This document shows, piece by piece, positions 26,595 to 34,677 of a DNA stretch of 64,000 nt. A program made the position numbers and the translations under genes. Location of the stretch: assembly GCF_003385495.1 (NCBI RefSeq), contig NZ_QNUH01000001.1, positions 372,001 to 436,000 on the forward strand. The letters run 5' to 3'. Positions within the stretch are counted from its first letter, which is position 1. Every line of letters begins with the position of its first letter. This DNA comes from Chryseobacterium elymi. GTDB lineage: Bacteria > Bacteroidota > Bacteroidia > Flavobacteriales > Weeksellaceae. The notes beneath the pieces were generated by a model that was not told where the DNA came from, ran no database searches, and saw nothing but the letters and a program-made list of their open reading frames with translations.

Positions 26595-27191
26595 ATGAAA
26601 CAACAAATTTTAGCACTAAGCTCACTTTTATTATGTATTACCTGTTCGGTTGAAACCAAAGCACAGCAAACTCCGGCCTTCCACATTGGGATAAAGGGGG
26701 GAGCAACCTATACAAAAACCTCAACGGAGTCTTCTGCATTGGAAGGAAAATATGGTTTTGGATATCAGGGAGGAATTATGACAAGAATGGATATTGGAAG
26801 CCTCTATGTGCAGGGGGAAGCTTTATTCAACAAAAGAAAGACTTCTTACAATTCCAAAGACGGAAGTTCTCCAAAGCTGACCTGGAACTCTATTGACATT
26901 CCTATAGTAGTCGGTTATAAATTGATCAATACCAAGGATTTTAATGTAAGGGCATTTGCCGGAGGAGTTTACAGCTATGCATTCAAAAACAATCTGTCGA
27001 CATCCAGAGCATTGCAGGAAGGTTTTAAAAGCTTTGATAAATCAAACATCGGAATTACCGGAGGTATCGGGGTAGATTATAAAAATTTCACAGCAGACCT
27101 TAGGTATGAGACAGGACTTACGAGCATCAGTAAGGAGTTTAAATCCAAGCCCAACGGCTTTACGCTCGGAATAGGATATTTCTTATTCTAA
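26595..27191 (+). CDS. Outer-membrane beta-barrel protein (PorT-like)
   Basis: A signal peptide (MKQQILALSSLLLCITCS, ending near KAQQ) is followed by alternating amphipathic strands such as HIGIKGGATY, GYQGGIMTRM, LYVQGEALFN and the C-terminal FTLGIGYFLF, ending in Phe as barrels do. It fits the small porin-family barrels common in Bacteroidetes. The ATG at 26595 is chosen because it opens the signal peptide; upstream codons add a non-matching stretch. Length 198. A terminator follows at 27216. Confidence 0.85.
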   Translation: MKQQILALSSLLLCITCSVETKAQQTPAFHIGIKGGATYTKTSTESSALEGKYGFGYQGGIMTRMDIGSLYVQGEALFNKRKTSYNSKDGSSPKLTWNSIDIPIVVGYKLINTKDFNVRAFAGGVYSYAFKNNLSTSRALQEGFKSFDKSNIGITGGIGVDYKNFTADLRYETGLTSISKEFKSKPNGFTLGIGYFLF

Positions 27192-27215
27192 AAACTTAAA
27201 AGTACCTTTACCTAT

Positions 27216-27247
27216 TAGAAACTGCGCCCAGCGGTTTCTAATTTTTT
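27216..27247 (+). terminator. Terminator after the barrel gene
   Basis: TAGAAACTGC and GCGGTTTCTA form a 10-bp stem with one wobble pair and a 5-nt loop, followed by ATTTTTTA. Confidence 0.7.
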
Positions 27248-27268
27248 ATAACCTACGTTATCTTATCC

Positions 27269-28327
27269 ATGACAAAACCTTTTATTTTAAGAAAATATTT
27301 TTTTGTTACGATTTTCTGGCTCGTTTTTGCCATTGCAGTATATATCAACTTTCAGGCGACGTCTGATAAGACCTCTGCTGTATTCCAGACGATCGTCCTT
27401 GCCATTAGTTCATTTCTTTTTACTCATTTTCTCACAACAAGGCTTCTTCCTGATGCCTTGCGATCGAAAAGGATGAAGGTATTTCTGATTCAGGCCACCG
27501 GAATTATACTATTACTGAGCTTTATCTATTCCTTAATCTTCACCTATATTGAGATCAATTCAAAAAACCAGCTACCTGCTGATTTCGTGGATCATCTTCC
27601 GTTTTTATGGAAAGGATTTTATCTGGCCCTTCCTGCTTCTTTTCTTGTTAACGGATCTGTCTGCGGCATCAAGTTTTACCAGGAGCACGGAAAAATAGAA
27701 CGGGATCATATTCTTCTTCAGCAGGCTCATTTAGAGAATCAGCTTAAACTTCTGCAGGATCAGATCAACCCTCATGTGGTTTTCAATATTTTGAATCATA
27801 TTCATATTCTGATGAAAACAGATACAAAACTTGCTGATTATCTGCTTCTTAAATTTTCAGACATTCTCCGTTACCAGCTCTATCACTGCAGCCAGAGTCT
27901 GGTTCCTCTGGATAAAGATATTGACCATCTGCAGAATCTGGTAGAAGTTGAAAGATTAAGATGGGGAAATGAGCTGGAGGTGAATGCAGACTGGAGTACC
28001 GGAAATAAAAAATCATTTATAGCTCCTCTTCTTCTGGTTCCATTTATCGAGAATGCATTTAAATATGTCTGCAGACTGCCTGGGCATAAAGGTTATGTAA
28101 AGATTTCCTGTATAGAGAAGGACGGTTTTCTTTTGTTTTATGCCGAAAACTCTTATTCAGAACCGGCAACCTATAAAAAGGACGGCTTCGGCGGAATTGG
28201 GCTTCAAAATGTACAAAAACGTTTAAAATTACAGTACCCGAATGCCCACGAACTTACCATTATGGCAGCCGATAATGTATACAAAGTAACCTTAACCCTA
28301 CAATTATCTGACAATAATGAGCAGTAA
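27269..28327 (+). CDS. LytS/YehU-type sensor histidine kinase
   Basis: Four membrane helices lie at about 10-28, 38-58, 70-96 and 112-134. Then comes a His_kinase (PF06580-type) domain with phospho-acceptor His169 in DQINPHVVFNILN, followed by an ATPase part with VPFIENAFKY and GGIGLQNVQKRL. This is the common Bacteroidetes partner of LytTR regulators. The start of the regulator gene overlaps its end by 11 bp, so they form a pair. No extracellular sensing domain is present. Confidence 0.93.
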   Translation: MTKPFILRKYFFVTIFWLVFAIAVYINFQATSDKTSAVFQTIVLAISSFLFTHFLTTRLLPDALRSKRMKVFLIQATGIILLLSFIYSLIFTYIEINSKNQLPADFVDHLPFLWKGFYLALPASFLVNGSVCGIKFYQEHGKIERDHILLQQAHLENQLKLLQDQINPHVVFNILNHIHILMKTDTKLADYLLLKFSDILRYQLYHCSQSLVPLDKDIDHLQNLVEVERLRWGNELEVNADWSTGNKKSFIAPLLLVPFIENAFKYVCRLPGHKGYVKISCIEKDGFLLFYAENSYSEPATYKKDGFGGIGLQNVQKRLKLQYPNAHELTIMAADNVYKVTLTLQLSDNNEQ

Positions 28328-29051
28328 TATCCCTAAAATGAAATGCCTGATCATCGATGATGAGCCTCTGGCCAGGTTTCACCTTAAAGAGCTGGCGGAC
28401 CAGATCGACTTTTTATCCGTTGAAGGTACCTGTGCCACAGCACTGGAAGCTGATGCAATAGTAAAGGAAAAAGAAATTGACCTTCTATTTCTGGATATTA
28501 ATATGCCTTATTTAAGCGGTCTTGAGTTCCTGGAACAGCTTGAAAATCCTCCTTTATGTATTCTCACAACCGCCTATTCCGAATATGCCCTGGAAGGCTA
28601 CCGGCTGCAGGTTGTGGATTATCTTCTGAAACCCATTGCCTTTAACCGTTTTTATCAAGCAGTGAACAAAGCACAACAGCAGTTTATTGTTTCTGAAAAG
28701 ATGAAAAAGAGCTCTCCTTTTGATGATCCTTTTCTGTATGTAAGGCAATCTGATACCTTTATAAAAGTCTCCTGGGTAGATATCCTGTATATTGAAAGCA
28801 TGCAGAACTATACGAAACTGCACTTTAAAGACAAGTCTCTGGTCATCCACCAAACGATGAAAGCTATTGAAGAATCTCTGCCATCCGAACATTTTTTCAG
28901 GATTCATAAATCTTTCCTGATCAATATTATCCACATCGACATGATCTCAGGCGGACGTCTTTACATCAATAAAACAGAGCTTCCTATTTCCCGCACCCGA
29001 AAAGAAGAACTGCTCAATCAGGTTGTGTATAAGAAGCTTATTAGTAAGTAA
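28317..29051 (+). CDS. LytTR-family response regulator
   Basis: The receiver domain at residues 8-125 has the acidic pair Asp14-Asp15, phospho-acceptor Asp60 (LFLDINMP), and Lys105 (DYLLKP). A LytTR DNA-binding domain fills about 140-244, with DILYIESMQNYTKLHF and FFRIHKSFLIN. It overlaps the kinase gene by 11 bp. LytTR regulators bind direct repeats at promoters; the targets are unknown. The neighbours include an outer-membrane barrel (26595) and an exported barrel-like protein (29229). Confidence 0.94.
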   Translation: MSSNIPKMKCLIIDDEPLARFHLKELADQIDFLSVEGTCATALEADAIVKEKEIDLLFLDINMPYLSGLEFLEQLENPPLCILTTAYSEYALEGYRLQVVDYLLKPIAFNRFYQAVNKAQQQFIVSEKMKKSSPFDDPFLYVRQSDTFIKVSWVDILYIESMQNYTKLHFKDKSLVIHQTMKAIEESLPSEHFFRIHKSFLINIIHIDMISGGRLYINKTELPISRTRKEELLNQVVYKKLISK

Positions 29052-29155
29052 ATTTGGAAAGGAAGAGGGATGATGGAAGTTATTATTCTCGAAAATTAAA
29101 TGTTCTACTTTTCTATTTAAACCTATCTCATCAAATTATATGAATAAGGATGGGA

Positions 29156-29214
29156 GATTGGAGCGGGAAGTTATTGAAGCCGTTAAGAACATCTCTCTTC
29201 TTCCTGCTCCCATC
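29156..29214. repeat. Imperfect inverted repeat in a convergent intergenic region
   Basis: GATTGGAGCGGGAAG (29156-29170) and CTTCCTGCTCCCATC (29200-29214) pair at 13 of 15 positions. The purine-rich word family GGAAGATGG/GGGAGCAGGAAG also occurs at 10328-10350 and in part at 29056-29083. It sits between convergent genes, where it may act as a terminator or is a dispersed repeat. Confidence 0.5.
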
Positions 29215-29228
29215 TTCCATCTATACTC

Positions 29229-30131
29229 TTAAGGCAAATTCCACCTCAGCGATACGGCTACATAAAATGTGGTGGCAAATTTGGGATCTGCTATTTTTTT
29301 GTCTTTGAAAATACTTTTGATCTTCCTGTCATTTTCATTGAAACTTCTCAACAGGGCTGTTCCTCCTGTAAGGCGGATACTCAGCTTGTCATTCAGTTTC
29401 AGTTCCGGCCTGATTCCGGCTGTGACCTGTTGGTAACCCAGTAACATTGATTTTCCGTCTTTATTTCTTTCTACAGTCATTCCGCTGAGGTTTACTACGG
29501 CTTTTAAAGCAAATCTGTCTGAAAACAGGTAGCCCGCTTCCATTCCTTCCGGGAAATTGATGTTGAATTTAATTTTACCGTTTGTTTTCCAATCAAAATA
29601 GATCCACGGCAATATCATAGGAACTCCAAAGGCAGTTGTCAACACGGGCCCTCCTCCCAAAGCGAGATTGGGGTTGAAATGTCTGATAAATAATACACCT
29701 CCCTGCCCGAGAATATCATCAGAGCTGATCTGCTCAAGATCTGTATAAACTCCTACTGTAGCTGTCATCATCATGCTCCATTTTTTCCCTAATGGTCTTA
29801 TGTGCTGGATTCCGGCCTGTGCATTCAGCATCTGATCAGGAAACAGCTGCTTTTCATAGTCTTTATGAATCATTTTCGCGTATGATCCGCTAAGTAAAAG
29901 TGACCAGGCTTTTATCTTTCCGCTGCTGTCCTTTTTTACTGACAATGGAATGCTGAGGTTAAGATCTGCTCTTTTAAAGTTACTTTTGGAATTGGTTTTC
30001 ACACTGTCTTCCGGACGTATGTAACTGGAAAAAGGTATATATTCGGTCTTAAGCTCTCCTGATATTCCGGATTGTCCACTGACCCAATATCCGAGCAGGC
30101 AGCAAGACGCTGCCAAAAGATTTCTCTTCAT
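29229..30131 (-). CDS. Exported barrel-like protein (DUF6268-like, 300 aa)
   Basis: A signal peptide (LLAASCCLLGYWVSGQ) precedes a beta-rich protein with alternating strands: KAWSLLLSGSYAKMI, WSMMMTATVGVYTD, ILGQGGVLFIRHFN, and the final FYVAVSLRWNLP. It resembles the DUF6268 family of outer-membrane proteins of unknown role seen in Bacteroidetes. Convergent with the LytTR regulator gene. No enzymatic motif is visible. Confidence 0.75.
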   Translation of the reverse strand: MKRNLLAASCCLLGYWVSGQSGISGELKTEYIPFSSYIRPEDSVKTNSKSNFKRADLNLSIPLSVKKDSSGKIKAWSLLLSGSYAKMIHKDYEKQLFPDQMLNAQAGIQHIRPLGKKWSMMMTATVGVYTDLEQISSDDILGQGGVLFIRHFNPNLALGGGPVLTTAFGVPMILPWIYFDWKTNGKIKFNINFPEGMEAGYLFSDRFALKAVVNLSGMTVERNKDGKSMLLGYQQVTAGIRPELKLNDKLSIRLTGGTALLRSFNENDRKIKSIFKDKKIADPKFATTFYVAVSLRWNLP

Positions 30132-30271
30132 AATTTAAATTTTATGCAAAGAGATACTTTTAGAAGGCGGTCACAAAAATTACTTGATTAAGTGCTCGAA
30201 TAGTATGACCAAACGGAAAACCAGTATGATAATATAAATACCTCACCCTATGTAAGATCAAAGCTACTAGG

Positions 30272-31462
30272 CTATATCAAGTCTTTTTTATTCTTAAATG
30301 AACGGTAAGCAAACCAAACCGCAATGAGTGCAATGCCTGCACGCAGAATAACCATTGGCATAATGGAATCTGCCTCTAAAAATCCAACCAGTCCTGAAAG
30401 TAAAAAGGTAACCATCAGCTGCATAAAGCCCATTACAGCAGCTGCTGTACCACGCCCTTCTTTAAAAGGAGACAACGCATGAGCAGAAGTGATGGGAAAA
30501 AGAATTCCTATAGCCAGCAATGACAGGTACAGCATTATAATTTCTAAAGTCACAGAAAGATCAGACGCAGCTATCAAAACATGAAGGGTACAAACCACTA
30601 GCAATAGAAAAGTGGCTGTCAGTAAAAGTTTTGTATCACTTATTCTCTTTATTAATTTAGGAGTAAGGTATGCTGCCGTTATCAGTGCCAGTGAATTAAA
30701 CCCAAATATCAGACTAAAAATACCGCTGGAAAATCCGTGAAGTTTCATGAATAAAAACGGTGCATTAGAAATATAAATAATCAGAGAAGCGAAGGCAATA
30801 CTTCCAATCATCGTGCTGTTAATAAATTCTTTATTGGAAATAATTGCTTTTAAATGGCTCTTTAATTCTTTTTCGGCTTTGGTAAGATTAGGAAGAGATG
30901 TTCTTGAATTGGTCTCAGGAACGTATTTATAAACCATGAAAAGGGTAATTAGTCCCATTATTCCCAAAAAAGCGAACGAACTGTTCCAGCCCCAAAACTT
31001 AAGGAAAACACTTCCCAGAAGCGGTGCAACAATGGGAGCAATTCCGCTGATCTGAGACTGCTGGGAAAAGATGGCTACAGATTTCTGCCTGTCATAAAGG
31101 TCGATAACGATTGCTCTCCCGATCACAATTCCTGCACTTCCACCGAATGCCTGCAGAAAGCGCATCCCCCAAAGCACGTAAATATTTTCTGTGAAAAATA
31201 TCGCTGTAGCACCTATAATGAAGAGGAAAAGTCCGCAGTACAGCATAGGTTTACGTCCTGTCCTGTCAGACAAAGGTCCCCAAAGTAATTGTCCGAAGGC
31301 AAATCCTGCAAAAAACACAGAAATTGAAATCTGAATATGTCCGATATCAGTTTGAAAAATCTGGGCCATGCTCGGAAAAGCAGGCAGATAAAGATCTATA
31401 CTAAGTGATTCCAGGGTGTTGAGCAGTGCCAGAATAAACACTACGATACTTAAGTTTCTCAT
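30272..31462 (-). CDS. Bcr/CflA-type multidrug efflux MFS transporter
   Basis: Twelve membrane helices in 396 residues. The MFS motif A is GPLSDRTGRKPMLYCG near residue 62. The first helix region LESLSIDLYLPAFPSM carries the D-x-Y-LPAFP pattern typical of the Bcr/CflA drug-resistance group. Middle part: YVPETN. The ATG at 31462 is chosen (start MRNLSIVV) over an upstream TTG. An AraC regulator gene lies 181 bp upstream on the same strand and is a likely local regulator. Confidence 0.9.
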   Translation of the reverse strand: MRNLSIVVFILALLNTLESLSIDLYLPAFPSMAQIFQTDIGHIQISISVFFAGFAFGQLLWGPLSDRTGRKPMLYCGLFLFIIGATAIFFTENIYVLWGMRFLQAFGGSAGIVIGRAIVIDLYDRQKSVAIFSQQSQISGIAPIVAPLLGSVFLKFWGWNSSFAFLGIMGLITLFMVYKYVPETNSRTSLPNLTKAEKELKSHLKAIISNKEFINSTMIGSIAFASLIIYISNAPFLFMKLHGFSSGIFSLIFGFNSLALITAAYLTPKLIKRISDTKLLLTATFLLLVVCTLHVLIAASDLSVTLEIIMLYLSLLAIGILFPITSAHALSPFKEGRGTAAAVMGFMQLMVTFLLSGLVGFLEADSIMPMVILRAGIALIAVWFAYRSFKNKKDLI

Positions 31463-31643
31463 AAAGGGGTTCAATCATTCAACGATCTACACAGATCGTT
31501 TTTTCTCCTGGCAAAATTCCGGTAAAAAACATAGCTTTTCAATACAGTAACTGAAGGAAGACCAGCACAAACTGAGGATTACATTTTGTAATTTTTATGA
31601 AAACTTATTATTTTAAAATGAATTTAAAAGAACTTTCTGAAGA

Positions 31644-32462
31644 TTAAGCTTTTCCTTCTTTAAATCCCTCCGGATTCCGGCCGGTATGTTTTTTGAAAAA
31701 ACGTGAGAAATAAGACGCGTCGCTGAATCCCAGTTTAAAAGCAATTTCTTTAACGGTTAAAGCACCAAAGCTAAGTTCCCTTTTAGCTTCCAAAACAAGT
31801 CTCTGAGCAATCATTTTTTTCACAGTCGTTCCTCTGGACAAACGAACAATATCGTTGAGATGATGGGTGCTTATTTTGATCTGATCAGCATAGAAACGGG
31901 TATCTTTTTCAGCTGTATAATGTTCTTCAATCAGGCTTACTAGCTCTTGAATACGCTGCCTGTCATTAATTGATGGGTTTTGCAGACTAATCTGTTCTGT
32001 GATGATGATGCAGAATGCCCGCAGATAGGATTTTAATAAATCTAACCTGGAAGATCCATTATATTCTTTTTCCATCAGTGAGATGATTGTACTACAGGTT
32101 TCTCCGCTTTGAGGATCTAAAGAAAAAGGACATGTTCCTCCTGTGAGGATTGTTTCTATATCGCTGGCTTCCTTAAAGATTTCCCTGCTCACAGCGAGTA
32201 CATACCCCTTTTCACCTCTCAGTTTCATATTGAATACCTGTCCCGGCGCAATAATGCAAATCTGGTTATTTTTAAGGATATGACTTTCAAAATCCAGTTC
32301 CAAACTGCTGTTTTCTTTCACATGACTGAACCAGATAATCTCAAAGAAATTGTGACGGTGAACATCATTAAAATTTTCCGGATGTCCTGTATCAAGAGTC
32401 ATCAGCTGAAACTGTTCGGAGGTGAGATGATGGGTGGGGATATTTTTTTCTGATGGATTCAT
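31644..32462 (-). CDS. AraC-family transcriptional regulator
   Basis: An N-terminal cupin-like sensing part (RHNFFEIIWFSHVKEN, then IIAPGQVF) fills residues 30-110, and two helix-turn-helix motifs at about 170-270 form the AraC domain: ISTHHLNDIVRLSRGTTVKK and LGFSDASYFSRFFKKHTGRN. The length of 272 is usual. It lies directly upstream of the Bcr/CflA pump gene, so control of that pump is the simplest inference; the ligand is unknown. Confidence 0.93.
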   Translation of the reverse strand: MNPSEKNIPTHHLTSEQFQLMTLDTGHPENFNDVHRHNFFEIIWFSHVKENSSLELDFESHILKNNQICIIAPGQVFNMKLRGEKGYVLAVSREIFKEASDIETILTGGTCPFSLDPQSGETCSTIISLMEKEYNGSSRLDLLKSYLRAFCIIITEQISLQNPSINDRQRIQELVSLIEEHYTAEKDTRFYADQIKISTHHLNDIVRLSRGTTVKKMIAQRLVLEAKRELSFGALTVKEIAFKLGFSDASYFSRFFKKHTGRNPEGFKEGKA

Positions 32463-32733
32463 CGGTCAGTTTTTTATAAGATAAATAAAAACCTCAACAA
32501 AGAAATGCTGGGATATCTGCTGATTAGCTGTTTGATTGTTTTTTATAAATGTAGAAAATTTATTTGCTTTATGAAAAGATCAGCACCTTTTAAATTTCGA
32601 CCATTTTACCCGTCCCTGCCTACGAGAGCATACTTCGTATAAAGGATTCTCAAGAAGCTACCAAAAACTTACCTTACAAAGAAAAAATTTAAAGACTTCT
32701 TTAATGAAAATGTAGCTGCTTTATAAAACACAA

Positions 32734-32760
32734 AACCACCGCTATTGCAGTGGCTTTTGT
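32734..32760 (-). terminator. Terminator after the orphan toxin-immunity module
   Basis: On the minus strand GCCACTGC, loop AATA, GCGGTGGT pairs fully with wobble pairs and is followed by TTTGTGTTTT. The stem word is shared with the terminator at 34408-34439. Confidence 0.6.
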
Positions 32761-32770
32761 TTTACTATAG

Positions 32771-32800
32771 CTCAAAGTCACAGACTTTGCGCAGCGGGGG
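32771..32800. repeat. Module-end repeat, copy 2 (other copy 34446-34475)
   Basis: A 30-bp word beginning CTCAAAGTCACAGACTTTG and ending GCAGCGGGGG matches 34446-34475 at 29 of 30 positions. Each copy lies between an immunity-type gene stop and a terminator with a similar stem. Confidence 0.8.
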
Positions 32801-32812
32801 GCAGCGGGTAGA

Positions 32813-33322
32813 CTAACTTATATAATCTTTCATATTGACTCTATTACCCCATCCATTTTTCTGATCAACAGTCAAGTTGGCAATGTAATCACTTTTTGGA
32901 AGCTCCAGCTTATTATAATTCATAATTTCAATAATATTCTCTAAATAGTCTAATGTTAATTCTGATTTAAATTGTCCATATAGGTTACCTATCCCAATAG
33001 GTATCAAATTGTCTATTAAAGTTAAACATTCTTGATTTAAGCTTAAATAATACTCCCGAAGTTCATTGTAATAATTGAAGTCTATTATTTCATAATATTC
33101 TGAATTAAAATCATTATTAAGAATTATTGATGGTGGAACTTCTTCAACATTCTCATGCCATGTATCTAATTCACCTGAAATTACAAACTCCTCTATATCT
33201 TTTTCTAAGGTATTTGGTAAAGGCTGAAACCCTTTATCTCGCATATACTTCTTTAAACATAAATATCCATAAATATATCTACCTCTTATCGAAATTTTTT
33301 CAAAATCAGATTTTTTTTTCAT
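32813..33322 (-). CDS. Putative immunity protein for the deaminase toxin (169 aa)
   Basis: An acidic, soluble, helical protein (many Glu, Asp, Asn, Tyr) with no signal peptide and no family I can name. It starts 3 bp after the stop of the deaminase-like toxin gene on the same strand, which is the usual place for an immunity gene in polymorphic toxin loci. Codon use and AT content are higher than in the core genes around, as is common for exchanged toxin-immunity cassettes. Direct binding to the toxin is inferred from order and charge only. Confidence 0.65.
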   Translation of the reverse strand: MKKKSDFEKISIRGRYIYGYLCLKKYMRDKGFQPLPNTLEKDIEEFVISGELDTWHENVEEVPPSIILNNDFNSEYYEIIDFNYYNELREYYLSLNQECLTLIDNLIPIGIGNLYGQFKSELTLDYLENIIEIMNYNKLELPKSDYIANLTVDQKNGWGNRVNMKDYIS

Positions 33323-33325
33323 AAT

Positions 33326-33748
33326 CTATTCACTAGTGGGTTTTATACTTTTAAATGTTTGTTGGCAATTTTGACATCTTGTGAAATCAATATATTTGCC
33401 ATTTTTAAACTGTATCGTATGCATATCTTTCAAGTTTTTCCATTTTGCCCCAGCGTTTAGGGCACTATTAAAGGCATCACATTCCGCACAATTATAGGTA
33501 GACCATTCCTCTAAACTTTGCTTTGGTAAATGGGACTTTAGAGTTGGGTTTACTTCATTCATTGACTTTATAGTTCTATTAGTTCCATAAAATACTCTTC
33601 CAGTTTCAGAATCTATAACTGCTGATATAACATATGGTTTCTTACCTGAAGAAGATAAAATATCTCCTGCTTTATCTAGCAAGGCTCTTCTTGCAACACC
33701 TGTACTGCTTACAGAGAACGCTTTAGAGAACCCAAAAAGACCCCCCAT
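33326..33748 (-). CDS. YwqJ-like deaminase toxin domain, RHS C-terminal tip (140 aa)
   Basis: The protein has the zinc-deaminase pattern: Cys87-Ala-Glu89 in YNCAECDAFNSAL and Cys125-x-x-Cys128 in RCQNCQQTF, giving metal ligands and the catalytic Glu as in YwqJ-type toxin deaminases. YVISAVIDSETGRVFYGTN forms the first strands. The frame starts with ATG at 33748, but its first residues lie within a tract where a one-base change would join it to the RHS core frame just upstream (33709-34386), so it probably arose as the C-terminal tip of an RHS protein. A putative immunity gene follows. Nucleic-acid or nucleotide deamination is inferred from the motif. Confidence 0.75.
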   Translation of the reverse strand: MGGLFGFSKAFSVSSTGVARRALLDKAGDILSSSGKKPYVISAVIDSETGRVFYGTNRTIKSMNEVNPTLKSHLPKQSLEEWSTYNCAECDAFNSALNAGAKWKNLKDMHTIQFKNGKYIDFTRCQNCQQTFKSIKPTSE

Positions 33749-34386
33749 GAAGATGCAACATCTGGTATAGCTCGCGCCGTTCTTGCACCATCCAATGTAT
33801 ACAATCCTCCAACAAAATTAACTGTTCCTCCAACCAAAGACGAAGAAAAACTATTAATTTGATAATATGGATCCAATTGTCTACTCCAACTAATTTGGTA
33901 AGGACTAAAGTCGCTAACTTTTGGAGTTTTCATATTTGGAGAATATCCATAACCCGCATGATTAGGATTATTAATTATATGCCTTGCAACTCCTAGTGCT
34001 CCTCTGCCCAAAGATCCTAAAAAGCTTTTCCAAAAGCCTGGTTTCGGATCTACCGGCGACATTCCATCAGGATCAGTTAAATTAATCGGATTACTAAACG
34101 TATATTCATATGGAGATCTTCCAGGAAACTCTTCTGCCAGCGGATCCACATTTAACCAAAGAGAAACTCTAGGATTATAATACCTTGCTCCATAATAGTA
34201 GTACCCAGTTTCAGCATCAAGTTCCTTGCCATTAAATTTATATGGGCTGTTATTACTTGCTTTGTTATGGTTTTCTACAAACAGCTCACCACTTGGGAAG
34301 TATTCTATATTCTGGGTTACCTCTCCGTCTGCTCCTGTAATATAGCTGCTGGAACTTAAATGATCCGGATGGAACCAATAGATTTC
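33709..34386 (-). pseudogene. Orphan rhs core end, lacking 5' part, frame-shifted against its toxin
   Basis: The frame is open from a TAG at 34387-34389 down to the stop at 33709 (226 codons). It begins with the RHS core end (YWFHPDHL, then GYYYYGARYYNPRVSLWLNV) found also in the main rhs gene, then NPINLTDPDGMSPVDPKPG and a pre-toxin linker. There is no proper start; a GTG at 34149 is the first internal candidate. The frame overlaps the toxin frame by 40 bp and differs by one base at a run of six G. This is the layout of an orphan rhs C-terminal module that can replace the tip of the main gene by recombination. Confidence 0.8.
34142..34386. repeat. RHS core repeat, orphan copy (other copy 35441-35682)
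   Basis: These 245 bp match 35441-35682 with scattered differences and one extra codon. They encode the conserved end of the RHS core. The likeness stops at the TAG at 34387-34389. Confidence 0.9.
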
Positions 34387-34407
34387 CTATCCTTTATACC
34401 GGCGTTT

Positions 34408-34439
34408 AAAAAAGCCACTGCAATTGCAATGGCTTTTTT
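34408..34439. terminator. Terminator after the main rhs module
   Basis: AAAAAAGCCACTGCA and TGCAATGGCTTTTTT form a 15-bp stem with one mismatch around AT. It lies 40 bp after the stop of the small membrane protein gene and just before the orphan core remnant. Confidence 0.8.
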
Positions 34440-34445
34440 TATCAA

Positions 34446-34475
34446 CTCAAAGTCACAGACTTTGTGCAGCGGGGG
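34446..34475. repeat. Module-end repeat, copy 1 (other copy 32771-32800)
   Basis: The 30-bp word beginning CTCAAAGTCACAGACTTTG directly follows the stop of the small membrane protein gene and precedes the terminator; 29 of 30 positions match the copy at 32771-32800. Confidence 0.8.
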
Positions 34476-34478
34476 CGA

Positions 34479-34676
34479 CTACCTCTTAATTTTTTTGATT
34501 ATCCATTTTACTATATAATACATAGACACAATTGCTAATGCAATTAAAAATAAATCCATATTCCTCTTTTCTCCTAATGGAAAATGTTTTATAAATAAAA
34601 TAATAATAGCAGAAAACAATAGTCCTGCAAATGCAAATGCAAGTATAAATAAAATTAGTTGAAAATTATTTTTCAT
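34479..34676 (-). CDS. Small two-helix membrane protein, putative immunity to the main RHS toxin (65 aa)
   Basis: Two membrane helices (about 8-30 and 40-57) surround a short loop with KHFPLGEKRN; the end is basic (KWIIKKIKR). It starts 1 bp after the stop of the 3,412-residue rhs gene, the position of an immunity gene, and the module-end repeat follows. A membrane immunity protein would suit a toxin that acts at the inner membrane, but nothing in the sequence proves it. The family is not known to me. Confidence 0.6.
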   Translation of the reverse strand: MKNNFQLILFILAFAFAGLLFSAIIILFIKHFPLGEKRNMDLFLIALAIVSMYYIVKWIIKKIKR

Positions 34677-34677
34677 C

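Larger units (their letters stand above)
32463..32812. other. Intergenic region with terminator and module-end repeat
   Basis: No gene is supported. The left part is the upstream region of the AraC regulator gene. The right part (32734-32800) carries a stem-loop and the word also found at 34446-34475 behind the main rhs module, so it marks the 3' end of the orphan toxin-immunity cassette. Confidence 0.55.

Noticed and set aside
32600..32725. Short plus-strand reading near KKKFKDFFNENVAAL, possible gene remnant
   Set aside because: Only about 15 residues look protein-like and no family could be named; too short to support a pseudogene.
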